64,000 bases of DNA from a virus. Location of the stretch: positions 1 through 64,000 of the IMG/VR virus record IMGVR_UViG_3300033998_000095; one strand, 5' to 3'. Numbering within the stretch: position 1 is the first letter of the stretch; each line of letters opens with the position of its first letter. Shown one piece after another: positions 9,464-20,200 of this stretch. Under the pieces are notes generated by a model. The model had not been told where the DNA came from, searched no databases, and saw only the letters and a program-made list of their open reading frames with translations. The position numbers and the translations under genes were made by a program.

Positions 9464-10507
9464 TTATTCACTATCTTTCTTATATTTTTCTTCAGCTGCT
9501 TCTTGATTCATTCTGATAAATAGATAATTTTTATCATCTGTTTTAACCAATGAATAAAATCCCTTAACTTTATTACCAAAGAATTCAACTACTATAGTAC
9601 TACCCCATTTATATATTATACATTTACCTTTATCATAGATATCTACAGTTCCTGCACCATATTCTCCTTCAGGTATTTCACCTTTAAAAGACATCCATTT
9701 GAGATCATGATCTGGTGTTCTTACAGCGAGGATTCTTTCTCCATCTTTAGAAGGAATGTGTGCTTTTGGAAGAGCCCAAGAGGGTGCCTTATCTCCTTTT
9801 TTAATTCTTAAATCAAAATGATGATGAGAGGCATAATGATCATGTATTGTAAATCTTGTAGTAAATGGATAAGCTTCTTGATCTTCTCTTAAGGTATTCA
9901 TATATAAATGTCTGATATAATTTTCAATGATATTTGTATCTGATGCTCGTAATGATTTAATTATTTCCTCAACATATTCTAATCTGGTTTGAATATCTGT
10001 TACCTTTAATTCTTCATATATTTTATATCCAATTAGTTTATATATTTTAATTATATCATAATAAATAGACCATTGTTGTTCAGCTGTCATATATTCTTCA
10101 TCTATGGCAACTGGTAACAATATTAATACTGCTATATCTTCTTTGTCAACATTCATCAATTTATAAGTAGGAATCCATCCATCTAAATCAATATGTTTAG
10201 TTTTATTATAATAATAAGCTAATATATCTTCTAATGATCTATCCATTATTATCAAATCAACATCATCTGGAATAGATTGTTTTTGTTGAATTTCAGCACG
10301 TAATAATTCTTTTTCAAATTCTTCAAATAAACTTTCATTATCAGGATCTTCCCATGGGAGTGTTCTCTTTTCATGCTGCCATTGTCTTATGACCTTTATA
10401 GCCATTTCTTCAACTGTATAATATCCTTTTTTGGCAAGTTCATTAACTAAAGTTGTTTTACCAGAAGCAGCTGGACCTGTTATGATTACTATCTTTTTAT
10501 TGGACAT
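9464..10507 (-). CDS. P-loop kinase fused to LigD-type 3'-phosphoesterase
   Basis: A 347-residue two-domain protein. Residues 1-185 form a P-loop NTPase/kinase with Walker A GPAASGKTT (11-19), an acidic strand LIIMDRS (85-91) and a Q-rich helix, a pattern seen in AAA_28/NadR-like kinases. Residues 215-335 match the 3'-phosphoesterase (PE) domain of bacterial NHEJ ligase LigD: H224, H230-F-D232-L-R234, SWALPK (243-248), TPDH267 and EIPEGEYGAGTVDIYDKG. These correspond to the metal-binding and catalytic residues of LigD PE. Established PE activity removes 3'-ribonucleotides and 3'-phosphates from DNA ends. I infer an end-healing enzyme for nicked or broken phage DNA or RNA, analogous in logic to polynucleotide kinase-phosphatase. 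Its ribosome site overlaps the stop region of the upstream tail gene, so it is co-expressed late. Confidence 0.8.
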   Translation of the reverse strand: MSNKKIVIITGPAASGKTTLVNELAKKGYYTVEEMAIKVIRQWQHEKRTLPWEDPDNESLFEEFEKELLRAEIQQKQSIPDDVDLIIMDRSLEDILAYYYNKTKHIDLDGWIPTYKLMNVDKEDIAVLILLPVAIDEEYMTAEQQWSIYYDIIKIYKLIGYKIYEELKVTDIQTRLEYVEEIIKSLRASDTNIIENYIRHLYMNTLREDQEAYPFTTRFTIHDHYASHHHFDLRIKKGDKAPSWALPKAHIPSKDGERILAVRTPDHDLKWMSFKGEIPEGEYGAGTVDIYDKGKCIIYKWGSTIVVEFFGNKVKGFYSLVKTDDKNYLFIRMNQEAAEEKYKKDSE

Positions 10508-10514
10508 TATTACT

Positions 10515-12485
10515 TTACGCCTCCATCACTATTGTAATATCATTATCGATACCATTTAATTGAGGCTTCAGAATCTCATTTAAAATAGAAGATGAAGTAA
10601 TAACTGATACAGTATCAAATACATTTGACATCGCATCAACAAAGCTTCCCAAATCTTTACCCATAGCAATGGTTCTTATTTCATTAGTTACGTTGGGATT
10701 ATTGCCAAATCTTTTAGCAAATTCTTCAGCAGCATGTTGTAGATACCTTTGAGCATCAATAGAATATTTGATTTGATTATCCAATATTATATCATTTTCT
10801 TTAATTCTTTTCAATGAAGATGCTACTATCGATTCTGGTGTTACTACCTCATTATTTATTATAGATGGTAGCTTATAACTTATTCCTCTTGTAATATTAG
10901 ATAATACTGATATTAAAGTTCCAATATTAGATCCACTTTCATTTATAAATCCACCCAATTCTCTGGTTAATATAGCTTGAATAATAGCTAATTCATTTAA
11001 AGTAGCATTTGGTACTTGTGAAAATAGATTATTGGTAAAATGCTGCATAGAAAATGGATTAAATACATCTTGAATCATAGATAACATTTTTCCTTCTAAA
11101 CCTGAGAATAATAAATTGTTTAACATATTCTTTCCAGATATAGTGAATTTACTAATATTGTTCATATTGAAATTCAATGGACTTCCATTTACAAAATCAT
11201 ATGTTATCATATTACCAGCTATATTTTTTATGTTATCTAATTTAAATATTGTATTAGTATAATCCGTTTTAATTGAAAGTGATTTTTGCAAACCATCAAA
11301 TCTAGCTGATACATTTGATAGTTTAGGATTATCTATTAATTTTTTCACATTAAAATCTTTAACTTGAGCAGATGGAATAGCTGGTTGTGAAATACTGCTA
11401 TAATTGGGTTGTATCATAGATGAAGCCACATCACTTGCTTCTTCAGCTGCAGATCCCATTTTAATATCATATTCTTTACTAAGTACTCTAGTAAATGTCT
11501 TTCCTTGTATTCTATTTTTATAGTTTCTAGACATATTAGTTATAAACTTTTCAGCAGATGGGAAGTCAGGATTCTCTGATCCAGATTGAACCATTACATT
11601 ATATAAATCTTGAATAGTAATAGATACTTCTATATGTCTAGGTACTTCATTAAAATTAAACTCATTAAGTGGTGCAGACCAAGATAAACTAGAAATACCA
11701 CCAAGTTTAACATCCATAATATTACCTAATCTGGCTGAAATATAAGGTGGTTCCAAATAAGATATATTATATCCACCTACAGGTAAAGACAATTTTAATA
11801 ACACTTCTAATGGTTGTATTATGTCTCTAAAATACATCTCACTATTTGGATCAGTAGCAAATGTTCTTAGATCGATAGTAAATGTCCATGACATAGTTGT
11901 GCTAGAATCTTCCCATATATTTGGGATATCTATTCTTCCACCACCAAGAAAAGTACGTGATACATCAGCACCCAATGCTGTATATAATTGTGCAGCATTA
12001 CCACCAATTCTTGTACCATATGTTTGTAATACATCTGTCATTTGTCTTATAAGTTCATCCAAATAAGCAACACCTACACCAGAGAATGCTTGACCAGTTG
12101 GACCTTTTGATACTAAGGCAAGTTGTCTTATTTCTCCAGCTGTATTAAGTCTAATTAAGTTAGCTAAATCTTGTTCTATATTAGATGCATAATAATTATT
12201 GGTATGAGAATATGAGATAGATGTATCAGGTATAACAGCAAATTGATATTCCTGACTTAACTTCTTAACGTTCATGGGTTTTGTTATATTTTCCCATTCA
12301 CATGCTGATGCTATAATATGAAGTATTGGGAAAGTAACTTCAAGAAATGATCTTGTATCAAAATATTCTCCATCTGTTTCTGCACCAATTGGTGGTAAAC
12401 CCATTATTCTATCTACTTTAGGAAATGTAATATCCTTTGAACTTTTAGCAGGTGATGATGATTTTGAAGAGTTTACAGTAGCCAA
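10515..12485 (-). CDS. Putative tail/baseplate tube-associated structural protein
   Basis: A 656-residue protein directly downstream of the tape measure gene. The central part (about residues 195-300: MSWTFTIDLRTF, LEVLLKLSLP, PPYISARLG, SSLSWSAPLNEFNF, IEVSITIQDLYN) has the strand pattern typical of contractile-tail tube-like or tube-initiator domains. The N-terminal 30 residues are Ser/Lys-rich and probably flexible; the C-terminal half is helical. The start is TTG with a GAGGTGA site about 10 bases upstream. By position and pattern it may be a counterpart of T4 gp48/gp54 or a tail-terminator-like protein, but I see no decisive motif. Confidence 0.5.
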   Translation of the reverse strand: MATVNSSKSSSPAKSSKDITFPKVDRIMGLPPIGAETDGEYFDTRSFLEVTFPILHIIASACEWENITKPMNVKKLSQEYQFAVIPDTSISYSHTNNYYASNIEQDLANLIRLNTAGEIRQLALVSKGPTGQAFSGVGVAYLDELIRQMTDVLQTYGTRIGGNAAQLYTALGADVSRTFLGGGRIDIPNIWEDSSTTMSWTFTIDLRTFATDPNSEMYFRDIIQPLEVLLKLSLPVGGYNISYLEPPYISARLGNIMDVKLGGISSLSWSAPLNEFNFNEVPRHIEVSITIQDLYNVMVQSGSENPDFPSAEKFITNMSRNYKNRIQGKTFTRVLSKEYDIKMGSAAEEASDVASSMIQPNYSSISQPAIPSAQVKDFNVKKLIDNPKLSNVSARFDGLQKSLSIKTDYTNTIFKLDNIKNIAGNMITYDFVNGSPLNFNMNNISKFTISGKNMLNNLLFSGLEGKMLSMIQDVFNPFSMQHFTNNLFSQVPNATLNELAIIQAILTRELGGFINESGSNIGTLISVLSNITRGISYKLPSIINNEVVTPESIVASSLKRIKENDIILDNQIKYSIDAQRYLQHAAEEFAKRFGNNPNVTNEIRTIAMGKDLGSFVDAMSNVFDTVSVITSSSILNEILKPQLNGIDNDITIVMEA

Positions 12486-12503
12486 TTAAGTATCACCTCT
12501 CTT

Positions 12504-15500
12504 TTATAATCCTAATTCATGTGAAAATATTGGAGCTGTAACCCAAGCAAATGCTGTATTATGATCATCATCTTTTGTTTGATTATTATTTGAAGTAACA
12601 TTAGAAGAATTCGTAGTTGGGCTATTAACTATAACTATATTGTTTCCAGCAGGCTGTTGTTTGTTATTTTGTTGTGCTTGAGATGTCCCAAGTCCAACAG
12701 TAGATACCTGTGTTGTTACTTCTTTAGTTTGTAATGATTGCATGGTATCTACTTGTGCTTTAACTGGTTTGACTAAATTTAGAGTGACTGCTCTTTCTTT
12801 TAGTTGAGCATCAGCCAAATTTACATCAGGAAGATATTTTGTTAAAATAGAATCTATAAAAGGCATTGGGTTTATGGTATCAGATGAACCTAATTTTCTA
12901 ACTTCAAAATGCAGATGAGGACCAGTTGATCTTCCTGTAGAACCTGATAAGGCTATTTTATAACCAGGATATACTACCTGCCCTGATTTAACTAATATTT
13001 TTGATAAATGTCCATACAATGTTCTTACATTTTCTTGAGGATGATCTATTATAACAGTATTACCATAACCATTTATCCATCCAGCTTTAGAAACTTTACC
13101 TGCTAATGGAGTATATATTGATGTACCATGTTTTACACCAATATCTACACCTTGGTGCTGACTGATCTCACCCTTTGAATTTACACGTGTTTCACCATAT
13201 TTGCTGGTAATTTTTTGACTGCCAAAATATAATTTTAATAATTGCTGACGTGTAATATCTGCTTTTAGTTTCTCTTTTTCAATAGTTGCTGCTTTTGATA
13301 TTTCAGGTGCTCCAGTTGTTTCTGCAACACCAATAGTGGCTAATGATTTAATAGTATTTATTTGTTCTACATTTCTCTTAACGATTCTTGGTTCATTGAT
13401 TACATTTGGTGCACCAATAGAAGCTAATCCTCGATAGTTTATCGTATATGCTAATGTATCAACAGACTCTTTAAAAACACCTACTGATTCACTAAAAGTA
13501 TTAGCAGCACTAACTTGGGTTTGAGCAGACCTATTTGCTAAATCCAAAACAGATTCTCGTGTTCTGCCCAATATTCCAGCTAATGTACCATATCCCTTTT
13601 CTCTTGCTATTTGGGTGATATCTGATAAAAATCCTGCAGCTTTATCTGTACCCATTAAACCAGATAGAAATGCACCCAAAGTAGATCCCATAGATGTTAT
13701 AAATCCACCAAATTGACCTTTTGCAAAGTCAAATATACCAACTAAAACATCAAATGCTGATCTAACTGCCTTTCCCACAGATTGAGCAAGTTCCATAATA
13801 TCAGTTTTGAATGCTCCACCTTTAAAGTATTCTGCAATCATAGTCATACGTTTTCCTTGTTCTTCTGCCTGCTCAATCATATTTTGGTAAAAGTTTGCTT
13901 GTTCTTCTTGCTGTTCTCTAACTGCAGCTACTTCACTAGCTGCAGTTTGTATAGTTGTTGCTTCTGCAATAGATCGACCAGTAAATGTTCTTTTAATGGC
14001 ATTCCAGCCCCATTTAAAGATTTCAATTATAGCATCTTTTATGCCACCTAAAATCTCTCCACCTATTTTAGCTGTAACACGTACATACTTGGGAATATTT
14101 TTTATAAAATTTATAACCGTATCAATTGTTCCAGTAACTAATTTCACCATTAATCCAGATACAGTATCCCTTAGAGAAGATGGCACATTGTTTTTTCCAC
14201 CAAATACTTTTGGTAATAATACATTACGAAAGAAAGATATACCTTCCATAAATAAAGGCAATGTCAGTGCTATACCAATGCCAATTGGACCTAATGTCAT
14301 TAAAGCACCTTTGGCAAATGGTAATATTTTACCTATTACACCAAATACAGTTTTACCTGCTGTTCCTATCACTCCACCAGCAGCACCTATACCACGACCA
14401 ACAGTCTTCATTCCTGAAAATGTTTTATTAATACCTGTTAATAAGATATCTGTTATATTATGCATCAAAGACATTACTTTAGTTTTGAATTGATTACTAG
14501 GTTTTACATTTTCAGGTAATGTTATTATCTTCTGAGTTTGACCTAAAATATTTTGAGCAGTATTGTTTACTATATCTACTTGCATAGTCTGTACAGTCTG
14601 TTTAACTTTTGGTGGGATAAATCCTGTTCTTCCTAATCTACCTGCTCTTGACACACCTCTACCAAAACCAAACATTACATTTCCTACTTCTCTGACACCA
14701 AAGATACCTGTAGATTGTAATATACCACCAATTGTTCTGAACAATCCACTAGTAAGAGACATTACAATAGCAGGTGCATTAATGTTTTTAGCATAAGCAG
14801 CACCAGCTTTTTCCATTGAAGCTAATATAGCACGTTGAGATTTAGATAATCCTTTTAAAAATGCTTGAGATCCCCATAACCCTCCACCAAAAACACCTTG
14901 TGTAAGGATATTCTTCATACCATATACTGCAAATACAATAGATATTACTTTAGTAATAGATGGAAGGGCAAATTTATGCCAGAATACATCTAATGCAGAT
15001 ATCATTTTCTCTTTAAAATAGTCTCCAATGGTTTGATTTTGTGGTATTTTAATTCCAATCATACTTAAACCAACTCTAGTAGCTGTAGACATAACATCAA
15101 CTATAGCAGATACAAAACCATTGTGTTTAAATAGATTTGCAAAAATAGGACCTAATACATAAGACATAGCTCTATAAGTCAAATATCCATAAAATAATTT
15201 ACCAAATAGAGATCTTGGTGATAAAAGATATCTAGCTATTTGAAATAGAGCAGTACCTACTTTCATGGTACTCTTTAAGACATCCTCTATCTTCTTTGTA
15301 AATGTAACTTTAAGATCTTTTAATCCAGTTACTTGTTGTTCAGCATATCTTTCTAACTTTTTAAGATTAAGCTGTTTCCTTAATTCTTCTGTTGTTGTTG
15401 AATATGGTTTTAATACATCTTTTAAAACATCACGCATATTATCTGTGGATACTGGTCTATATGTGAGTATAGTTAAAAGTACATTCTTCATATCTGCTAA

Positions 15501-16235
15501 ATGTCTGGTGATAATATCCATTTTACTTAAAACAATTTTCTCATATGCTTGTTTAATCTTATTATTAGCTATTGTTAATGTTTTTATATTCATAAATAAC
15601 GTATCAAAATAATAAGGTGTCATCATTATGGTTTTGTATAATTCAAAAGTGAGGGGCATTGGTTTCATTCTACCCTTAAATTCAATAGCTTCATAGCCAA
15701 TAAAACCTCTAAGAAATTTAATGTTACCCAGTAACCTAACCAATGCCATTTCAGCAGCCTCTGCTGCTGTTTTAGAAGAGATAAGCTCTTGCATTCTTAG
15801 AATATTTTTTCTAAAGTTTTCTCCAAAAACACCCAAAAATCCACTTAATCTAAATGTTATCTTAGTAAAATTACTATCCAGTTGTTTTTGTAAGTCTATT
15901 TGATATTTGAAAACAGAATTAATTGTTGTATTTAAAGTATGCATCTCTTTATATAATGATTCTAATCTTACAACCAATGATACCTGTAATTTTTCCAATA
16001 AAGAGTGCGTTTTTCTATGCGCACTTTCAATTCTATTAGTCATTACAGCTAATGCATCCATTAATTTAGCAAATTGTTGATCACTATTAGCATAACCATT
16101 TGAAATAGTTGGAAGATTGGAAATTACAGATGCTTGATTTTGTTGTCTAGGTCTCTGAGATGCATTTGTCTGTAAATTAGCTACATCTCTTATAGACCCA
16201 GTTAAATTAAGTTTGATTTCCTCTTCATTGGGCAT
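12504..16235 (-). CDS. Tail tape measure protein with M23 (LytM) peptidase domain
   Basis: A 1243-residue protein with long helical stretches and several hydrophobic, Gly-rich segments (for example around residues 640-690) typical of tape measure proteins. Near the C-terminus residues about 1027-1112 form an M23 metallopeptidase: H1027 and D1031 in HQGVDIG, and H1107/H1109 in GPHLHFEV, the zinc ligands and catalytic His. The surrounding strands (GWINGYGNTVIIDH, TLYGHLSK, ALSGSTGRSTG) are all conserved. The family cuts peptidoglycan cross-links. In tape measures it is thought to open the cell wall during DNA injection. The last 90 residues are Gln/Asn-rich and look unstructured. It is followed by the 656-residue tail gene. 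Confidence 0.88.
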   Translation of the reverse strand: MPNEEEIKLNLTGSIRDVANLQTNASQRPRQQNQASVISNLPTISNGYANSDQQFAKLMDALAVMTNRIESAHRKTHSLLEKLQVSLVVRLESLYKEMHTLNTTINSVFKYQIDLQKQLDSNFTKITFRLSGFLGVFGENFRKNILRMQELISSKTAAEAAEMALVRLLGNIKFLRGFIGYEAIEFKGRMKPMPLTFELYKTIMMTPYYFDTLFMNIKTLTIANNKIKQAYEKIVLSKMDIITRHLADMKNVLLTILTYRPVSTDNMRDVLKDVLKPYSTTTEELRKQLNLKKLERYAEQQVTGLKDLKVTFTKKIEDVLKSTMKVGTALFQIARYLLSPRSLFGKLFYGYLTYRAMSYVLGPIFANLFKHNGFVSAIVDVMSTATRVGLSMIGIKIPQNQTIGDYFKEKMISALDVFWHKFALPSITKVISIVFAVYGMKNILTQGVFGGGLWGSQAFLKGLSKSQRAILASMEKAGAAYAKNINAPAIVMSLTSGLFRTIGGILQSTGIFGVREVGNVMFGFGRGVSRAGRLGRTGFIPPKVKQTVQTMQVDIVNNTAQNILGQTQKIITLPENVKPSNQFKTKVMSLMHNITDILLTGINKTFSGMKTVGRGIGAAGGVIGTAGKTVFGVIGKILPFAKGALMTLGPIGIGIALTLPLFMEGISFFRNVLLPKVFGGKNNVPSSLRDTVSGLMVKLVTGTIDTVINFIKNIPKYVRVTAKIGGEILGGIKDAIIEIFKWGWNAIKRTFTGRSIAEATTIQTAASEVAAVREQQEEQANFYQNMIEQAEEQGKRMTMIAEYFKGGAFKTDIMELAQSVGKAVRSAFDVLVGIFDFAKGQFGGFITSMGSTLGAFLSGLMGTDKAAGFLSDITQIAREKGYGTLAGILGRTRESVLDLANRSAQTQVSAANTFSESVGVFKESVDTLAYTINYRGLASIGAPNVINEPRIVKRNVEQINTIKSLATIGVAETTGAPEISKAATIEKEKLKADITRQQLLKLYFGSQKITSKYGETRVNSKGEISQHQGVDIGVKHGTSIYTPLAGKVSKAGWINGYGNTVIIDHPQENVRTLYGHLSKILVKSGQVVYPGYKIALSGSTGRSTGPHLHFEVRKLGSSDTINPMPFIDSILTKYLPDVNLADAQLKERAVTLNLVKPVKAQVDTMQSLQTKEVTTQVSTVGLGTSQAQQNNKQQPAGNNIVIVNSPTTNSSNVTSNNNQTKDDDHNTAFAWVTAPIFSHELGL

Positions 16236-16242
16236 CTATGTT

Positions 16243-17271
16243 CTACCTCTTCCATAAAATTAGTAAAATACATAACATTAATATTAAATCTCTATGTGAT
16301 TGTGTTACATTATCCACATTCAATGATTTCAGTATATCATCAGTCAATGCTATATAATCATCTTTTTTATTTATTCTTTTCAACAACGTAAAGGGATCCA
16401 TATCTCTAATCCTATCTATAGAATCATAATCAACTAAGAGTTTAGCTACTATACTCTTAAGTAACTCATGTATATCTGTATTGTTTTCCATATCAAATAA
16501 TATGCTTTCTATTTCTAATTGCGTTAATTGTGTGATATTAGATAAATAAGATATTACCTGAGATGATGTAATAACTTCTGATAAATTTTGTACTATATCT
16601 TCTGCTTTCTCCATAACATCGGGTGTTTGTTTTGATATAGACATATTCTGATAGTATTTACTAGCTATTGCTTTTAACGATTGATTTAATTTATTTCGTA
16701 TATCTATCAAGAATCTATAATAATAATATGGGTTTATTTCTTTTATCATATCATCCTTATACTTATCTAATGTTTCATCAGCAATTTTTAAAACAAGCCC
16801 TGAAAAACCATATTTACCTGCTACTGATAATCCATGAAGGTTGCTAAGAGTATATTTAAGAACTTCTGGATTACATGACTGAAAATACTTTTTCTTAAGA
16901 TAACTTATTGTAAAACAAGCATACAATCTAGCAGTAGCATATGCATCATCTATTCTATTGTGTGCTAAGAATGCTAATATATATAAAACTAGGAGATTGT
17001 ATAATGGATTAGTTATAACATATCCCAAAGCTGGAGCATTTAACAAACTGCTTTGCTGTTTAAACTGTGCAGTTAAATATGATTTAAATTCTTCTTCAGT
17101 TATTCCTGCAGTTTGTAATAAAGTAGAATATATATTCTTACTAATTAAATAAAGACCACATGGTTGATCAATCGTGCTCATAGCTGTTGTTATATTTTTG
17201 CCTATATATTCAGCCATCTGTTCTACATTGGGCGACATTTTGGTTAAGATATCCAATAATTGCTTATCCAA
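16243..17271 (-). CDS. Helical protein of unknown function between wedge and tape measure genes
   Basis: 342 residues, mostly alpha-helical, with a hydrophobic helix at residues about 90-105 (PLYNLLVLYILAFLAH) and a very hydrophobic C-terminus (LILMLCILLILWKR). I do not recognise the family. It ends eight bases before the tape measure start and begins 15 bases after the baseplate wedge gene, so it is translated with the tail module. The start is a TTG with a GAGGGAG site. A tail-assembly chaperone or baseplate component is possible, but no frameshift signal of the usual tail-chaperone kind was seen. Confidence 0.55.
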   Translation of the reverse strand: MDKQLLDILTKMSPNVEQMAEYIGKNITTAMSTIDQPCGLYLISKNIYSTLLQTAGITEEEFKSYLTAQFKQQSSLLNAPALGYVITNPLYNLLVLYILAFLAHNRIDDAYATARLYACFTISYLKKKYFQSCNPEVLKYTLSNLHGLSVAGKYGFSGLVLKIADETLDKYKDDMIKEINPYYYYRFLIDIRNKLNQSLKAIASKYYQNMSISKQTPDVMEKAEDIVQNLSEVITSSQVISYLSNITQLTQLEIESILFDMENNTDIHELLKSIVAKLLVDYDSIDRIRDMDPFTLLKRINKKDDYIALTDDILKSLNVDNVTQSHRDLILMLCILLILWKR

Positions 17272-17286
17272 TTATTATCTCCCTCT

Positions 17287-20200
17287 TTAATCAATCATAT
17301 TTGTCTCAATTTCAATTTTATCTTTAGAAAACCATATAAATTCAGGACAATATTTGTATACTATATCTCTATATGTGGATGGTATATTCTCAATGTCAAA
17401 ATCATATACTATATCTTGAGTTGGTTCCAATATTTCACAAAATTCAACATCATCAACAACATCATGAAGATATCTTGCCATCTCAGATCTATAAATATTA
17501 CTATGAAAACCAGCCTTTAGAGTTAAGAATGTATATAACACATTTTTACATTCAGATATAACTGAATTGATAGATAATCCACTCTTACGTTTGACATATA
17601 TTCTTACTTTGATCTTTGGTGGTATTTCTATTGCAAATGTATCTGGATAAGTTATAACAGCTTTAGAATTATATAAATTAAGTTGCATATTATTAGAATA
17701 ACCAGATGTTTTGACAAACTTTATATTAATATTATCAGTTAGCATTTTATACTCACTTAATGCTGTTGAAAACTTTGCTAATTGATTCAATATTAATTCA
17801 TCTATAACATCTTTTTTGGCATCATAATACTCCTGTTTTATGACTGGAACACCAAATACATATTGTACTCCATCTGATGCTACTGCTATATTACTATGGC
17901 ATATATTTGTTACTTCCTGTTTAAGTACAACTGATTGTTTATATGATGCAAAAAACTCACCTTTATAATATATATTAATATCAAATGTGATTAAACCAGG
18001 TTGTATTATATTTGTATTGATATTATCAGTTTCAAATACAGCCAGTCCTTCAGGAGTATCCCCAATCAAATGAAGAGAATATGTTTGCTCTGCTATATTC
18101 AAATGTAAAGAGATATTCATACTACTATTCTCTGGTAATTTACTTACATTGCATATAAACTTATAAAACTTATTATCAGGTGTGCTTTTAATTTGAATAG
18201 AATTCAAACCAATATGCACCAATTCTATTTGAGGAGTATCACTCTCTTCAACAGCTGCACTTATTGTATTAGATATTATACGTTTTCCATTAGATAATAT
18301 CTCTATATCACCAGAAAATTGATGTAAATTACCAAGTTCATATGTTATATCTATAGTCCAATGTAAATCACCAACAACAAAATCATCTAGTGGTATGTTA
18401 TCTGTAATAAATGTAAATCTATCAATCTGAGCAGTATTTAAATGCATAGTATAATCTCTATTATTGATATGCAATGTTACTGATAATTTAGTAGTATCTA
18501 TATTTGATGCCAAATTTAATATATCTACTGAAAACATACATTTATCTTCTAAGCCCGCTAAGTATTTAAAATCCAATGTATAAACATTAAACATAGCTGG
18601 AGTTGGTACATTAGAAGATGTAGCATTTGAAACAATATCTGTATCTATAGGTAATCCAGATTTAAATAATGTAATACTGCCTCTGTATGTATTATAAAAA
18701 CTAGTTGCATATAGATCTTCCCAATAATTAGGATCAGCTAAAGATTTATTAACATTATTATCAGCAAGAGATATATAAGTTCTATTATTATAATTTACAA
18801 CATCATTAATAGAATATACATAAGTTGGATTATATATGCCTTTAAAGTTCCAATTTCTTTTTAGATCATCAAAGTATAAATACAGATACCACATCTGAAC
18901 TCCTGTATTTATAATATATGATTCATAGTCTATATAATTGGAACTGAATATACATGTAGTATTATCATCATATACTTTAGTTAATGTTAATGGAATTCGA
19001 TAATTGTTCCCTATTTGAAACTCAGCATGAATCTTATCAGCAGTCATATCTGTAAGCTTATATACTTCTGTTGTAATAGACATTTGATGTGTATTTGGAT
19101 ATAAATATACAGATATTGTTCTTGCACCCATTAATATATCTTCATGCTCACTTTTAAATGCTAGGCTAGGTGATACTTTTAAATTATTCAGATTATAGAA
19201 ATATCGTGCCAATGGTATATCATAATTATCATCATATTCTATTTTAAAAGGAGAGACATAAGAAATATTATCATACGTTAAAACAGAACCCTGTTCTATT
19301 ACATTATTTATATTATCCATTTGAACAGGAATAGAAGCAGTTGGCATTGGAACTTTATCACTATCATATTTGACTATATAAAGAGTGATTTCATTGCCAT
19401 AGACATCTCTTCTCTGTAATACAGGTAAAGCTATTAAATCTGTAATACCTGTTACTCCTTGAAACCCTTTATAATCCTTTTCAGTTACCAATCTTTTTGC
19501 TGCTGATATATTCTCTATAATATGTTTTTTTACTTCTTCCAATGTTTCACCATTGGAACCATTCATAATAGGTAATGGATTATAACTTATGACATTAACT
19601 ATATCACCAGATATACCATCTATTACACGATCAGCCAATTGGGCTGTATTGGCTGCTATATTTCCTTCTGCACCAAGAGTGGAATATATAGTTATTAATG
19701 CTTGTGCTCCATTATGTGGAAGATATCCATGAATACCATTACCAAATCTGACAACTAGACTTCCTTCAGATTGATTCATCATTAGTTCATATACTTTATC
19801 TGATGATGATGCTATATAAATGGAGTTGATTGGTTTATATAATTCTCCACCAACATTAACTACTACATCATATATATAACCTTTAAATCCAGATATTGGT
19901 TCATCATAAAACTTATATAATTGAGTATTTTCAAAAGTAAAAGAATGTGTATATATTTCTAATTGTTGTATTTCTACATCAAAAACAAGACTTGGTTGTC
20001 CTGAACTAATTTCTATATTATATGTTACTGGAGTAACTATACCAGTAGCAATATCTTCCTTTATAATTTCTATAGTTGTAGAATCTTTTGTAACATAATA
20101 ATTATGAATTACTTTATATGCAGCACTTTCTGAGGTAACATTAGAACCTGCTGGAATCTTAATTTTCATATCACCAGAAGCTAAGGGAATAACCACTTTC

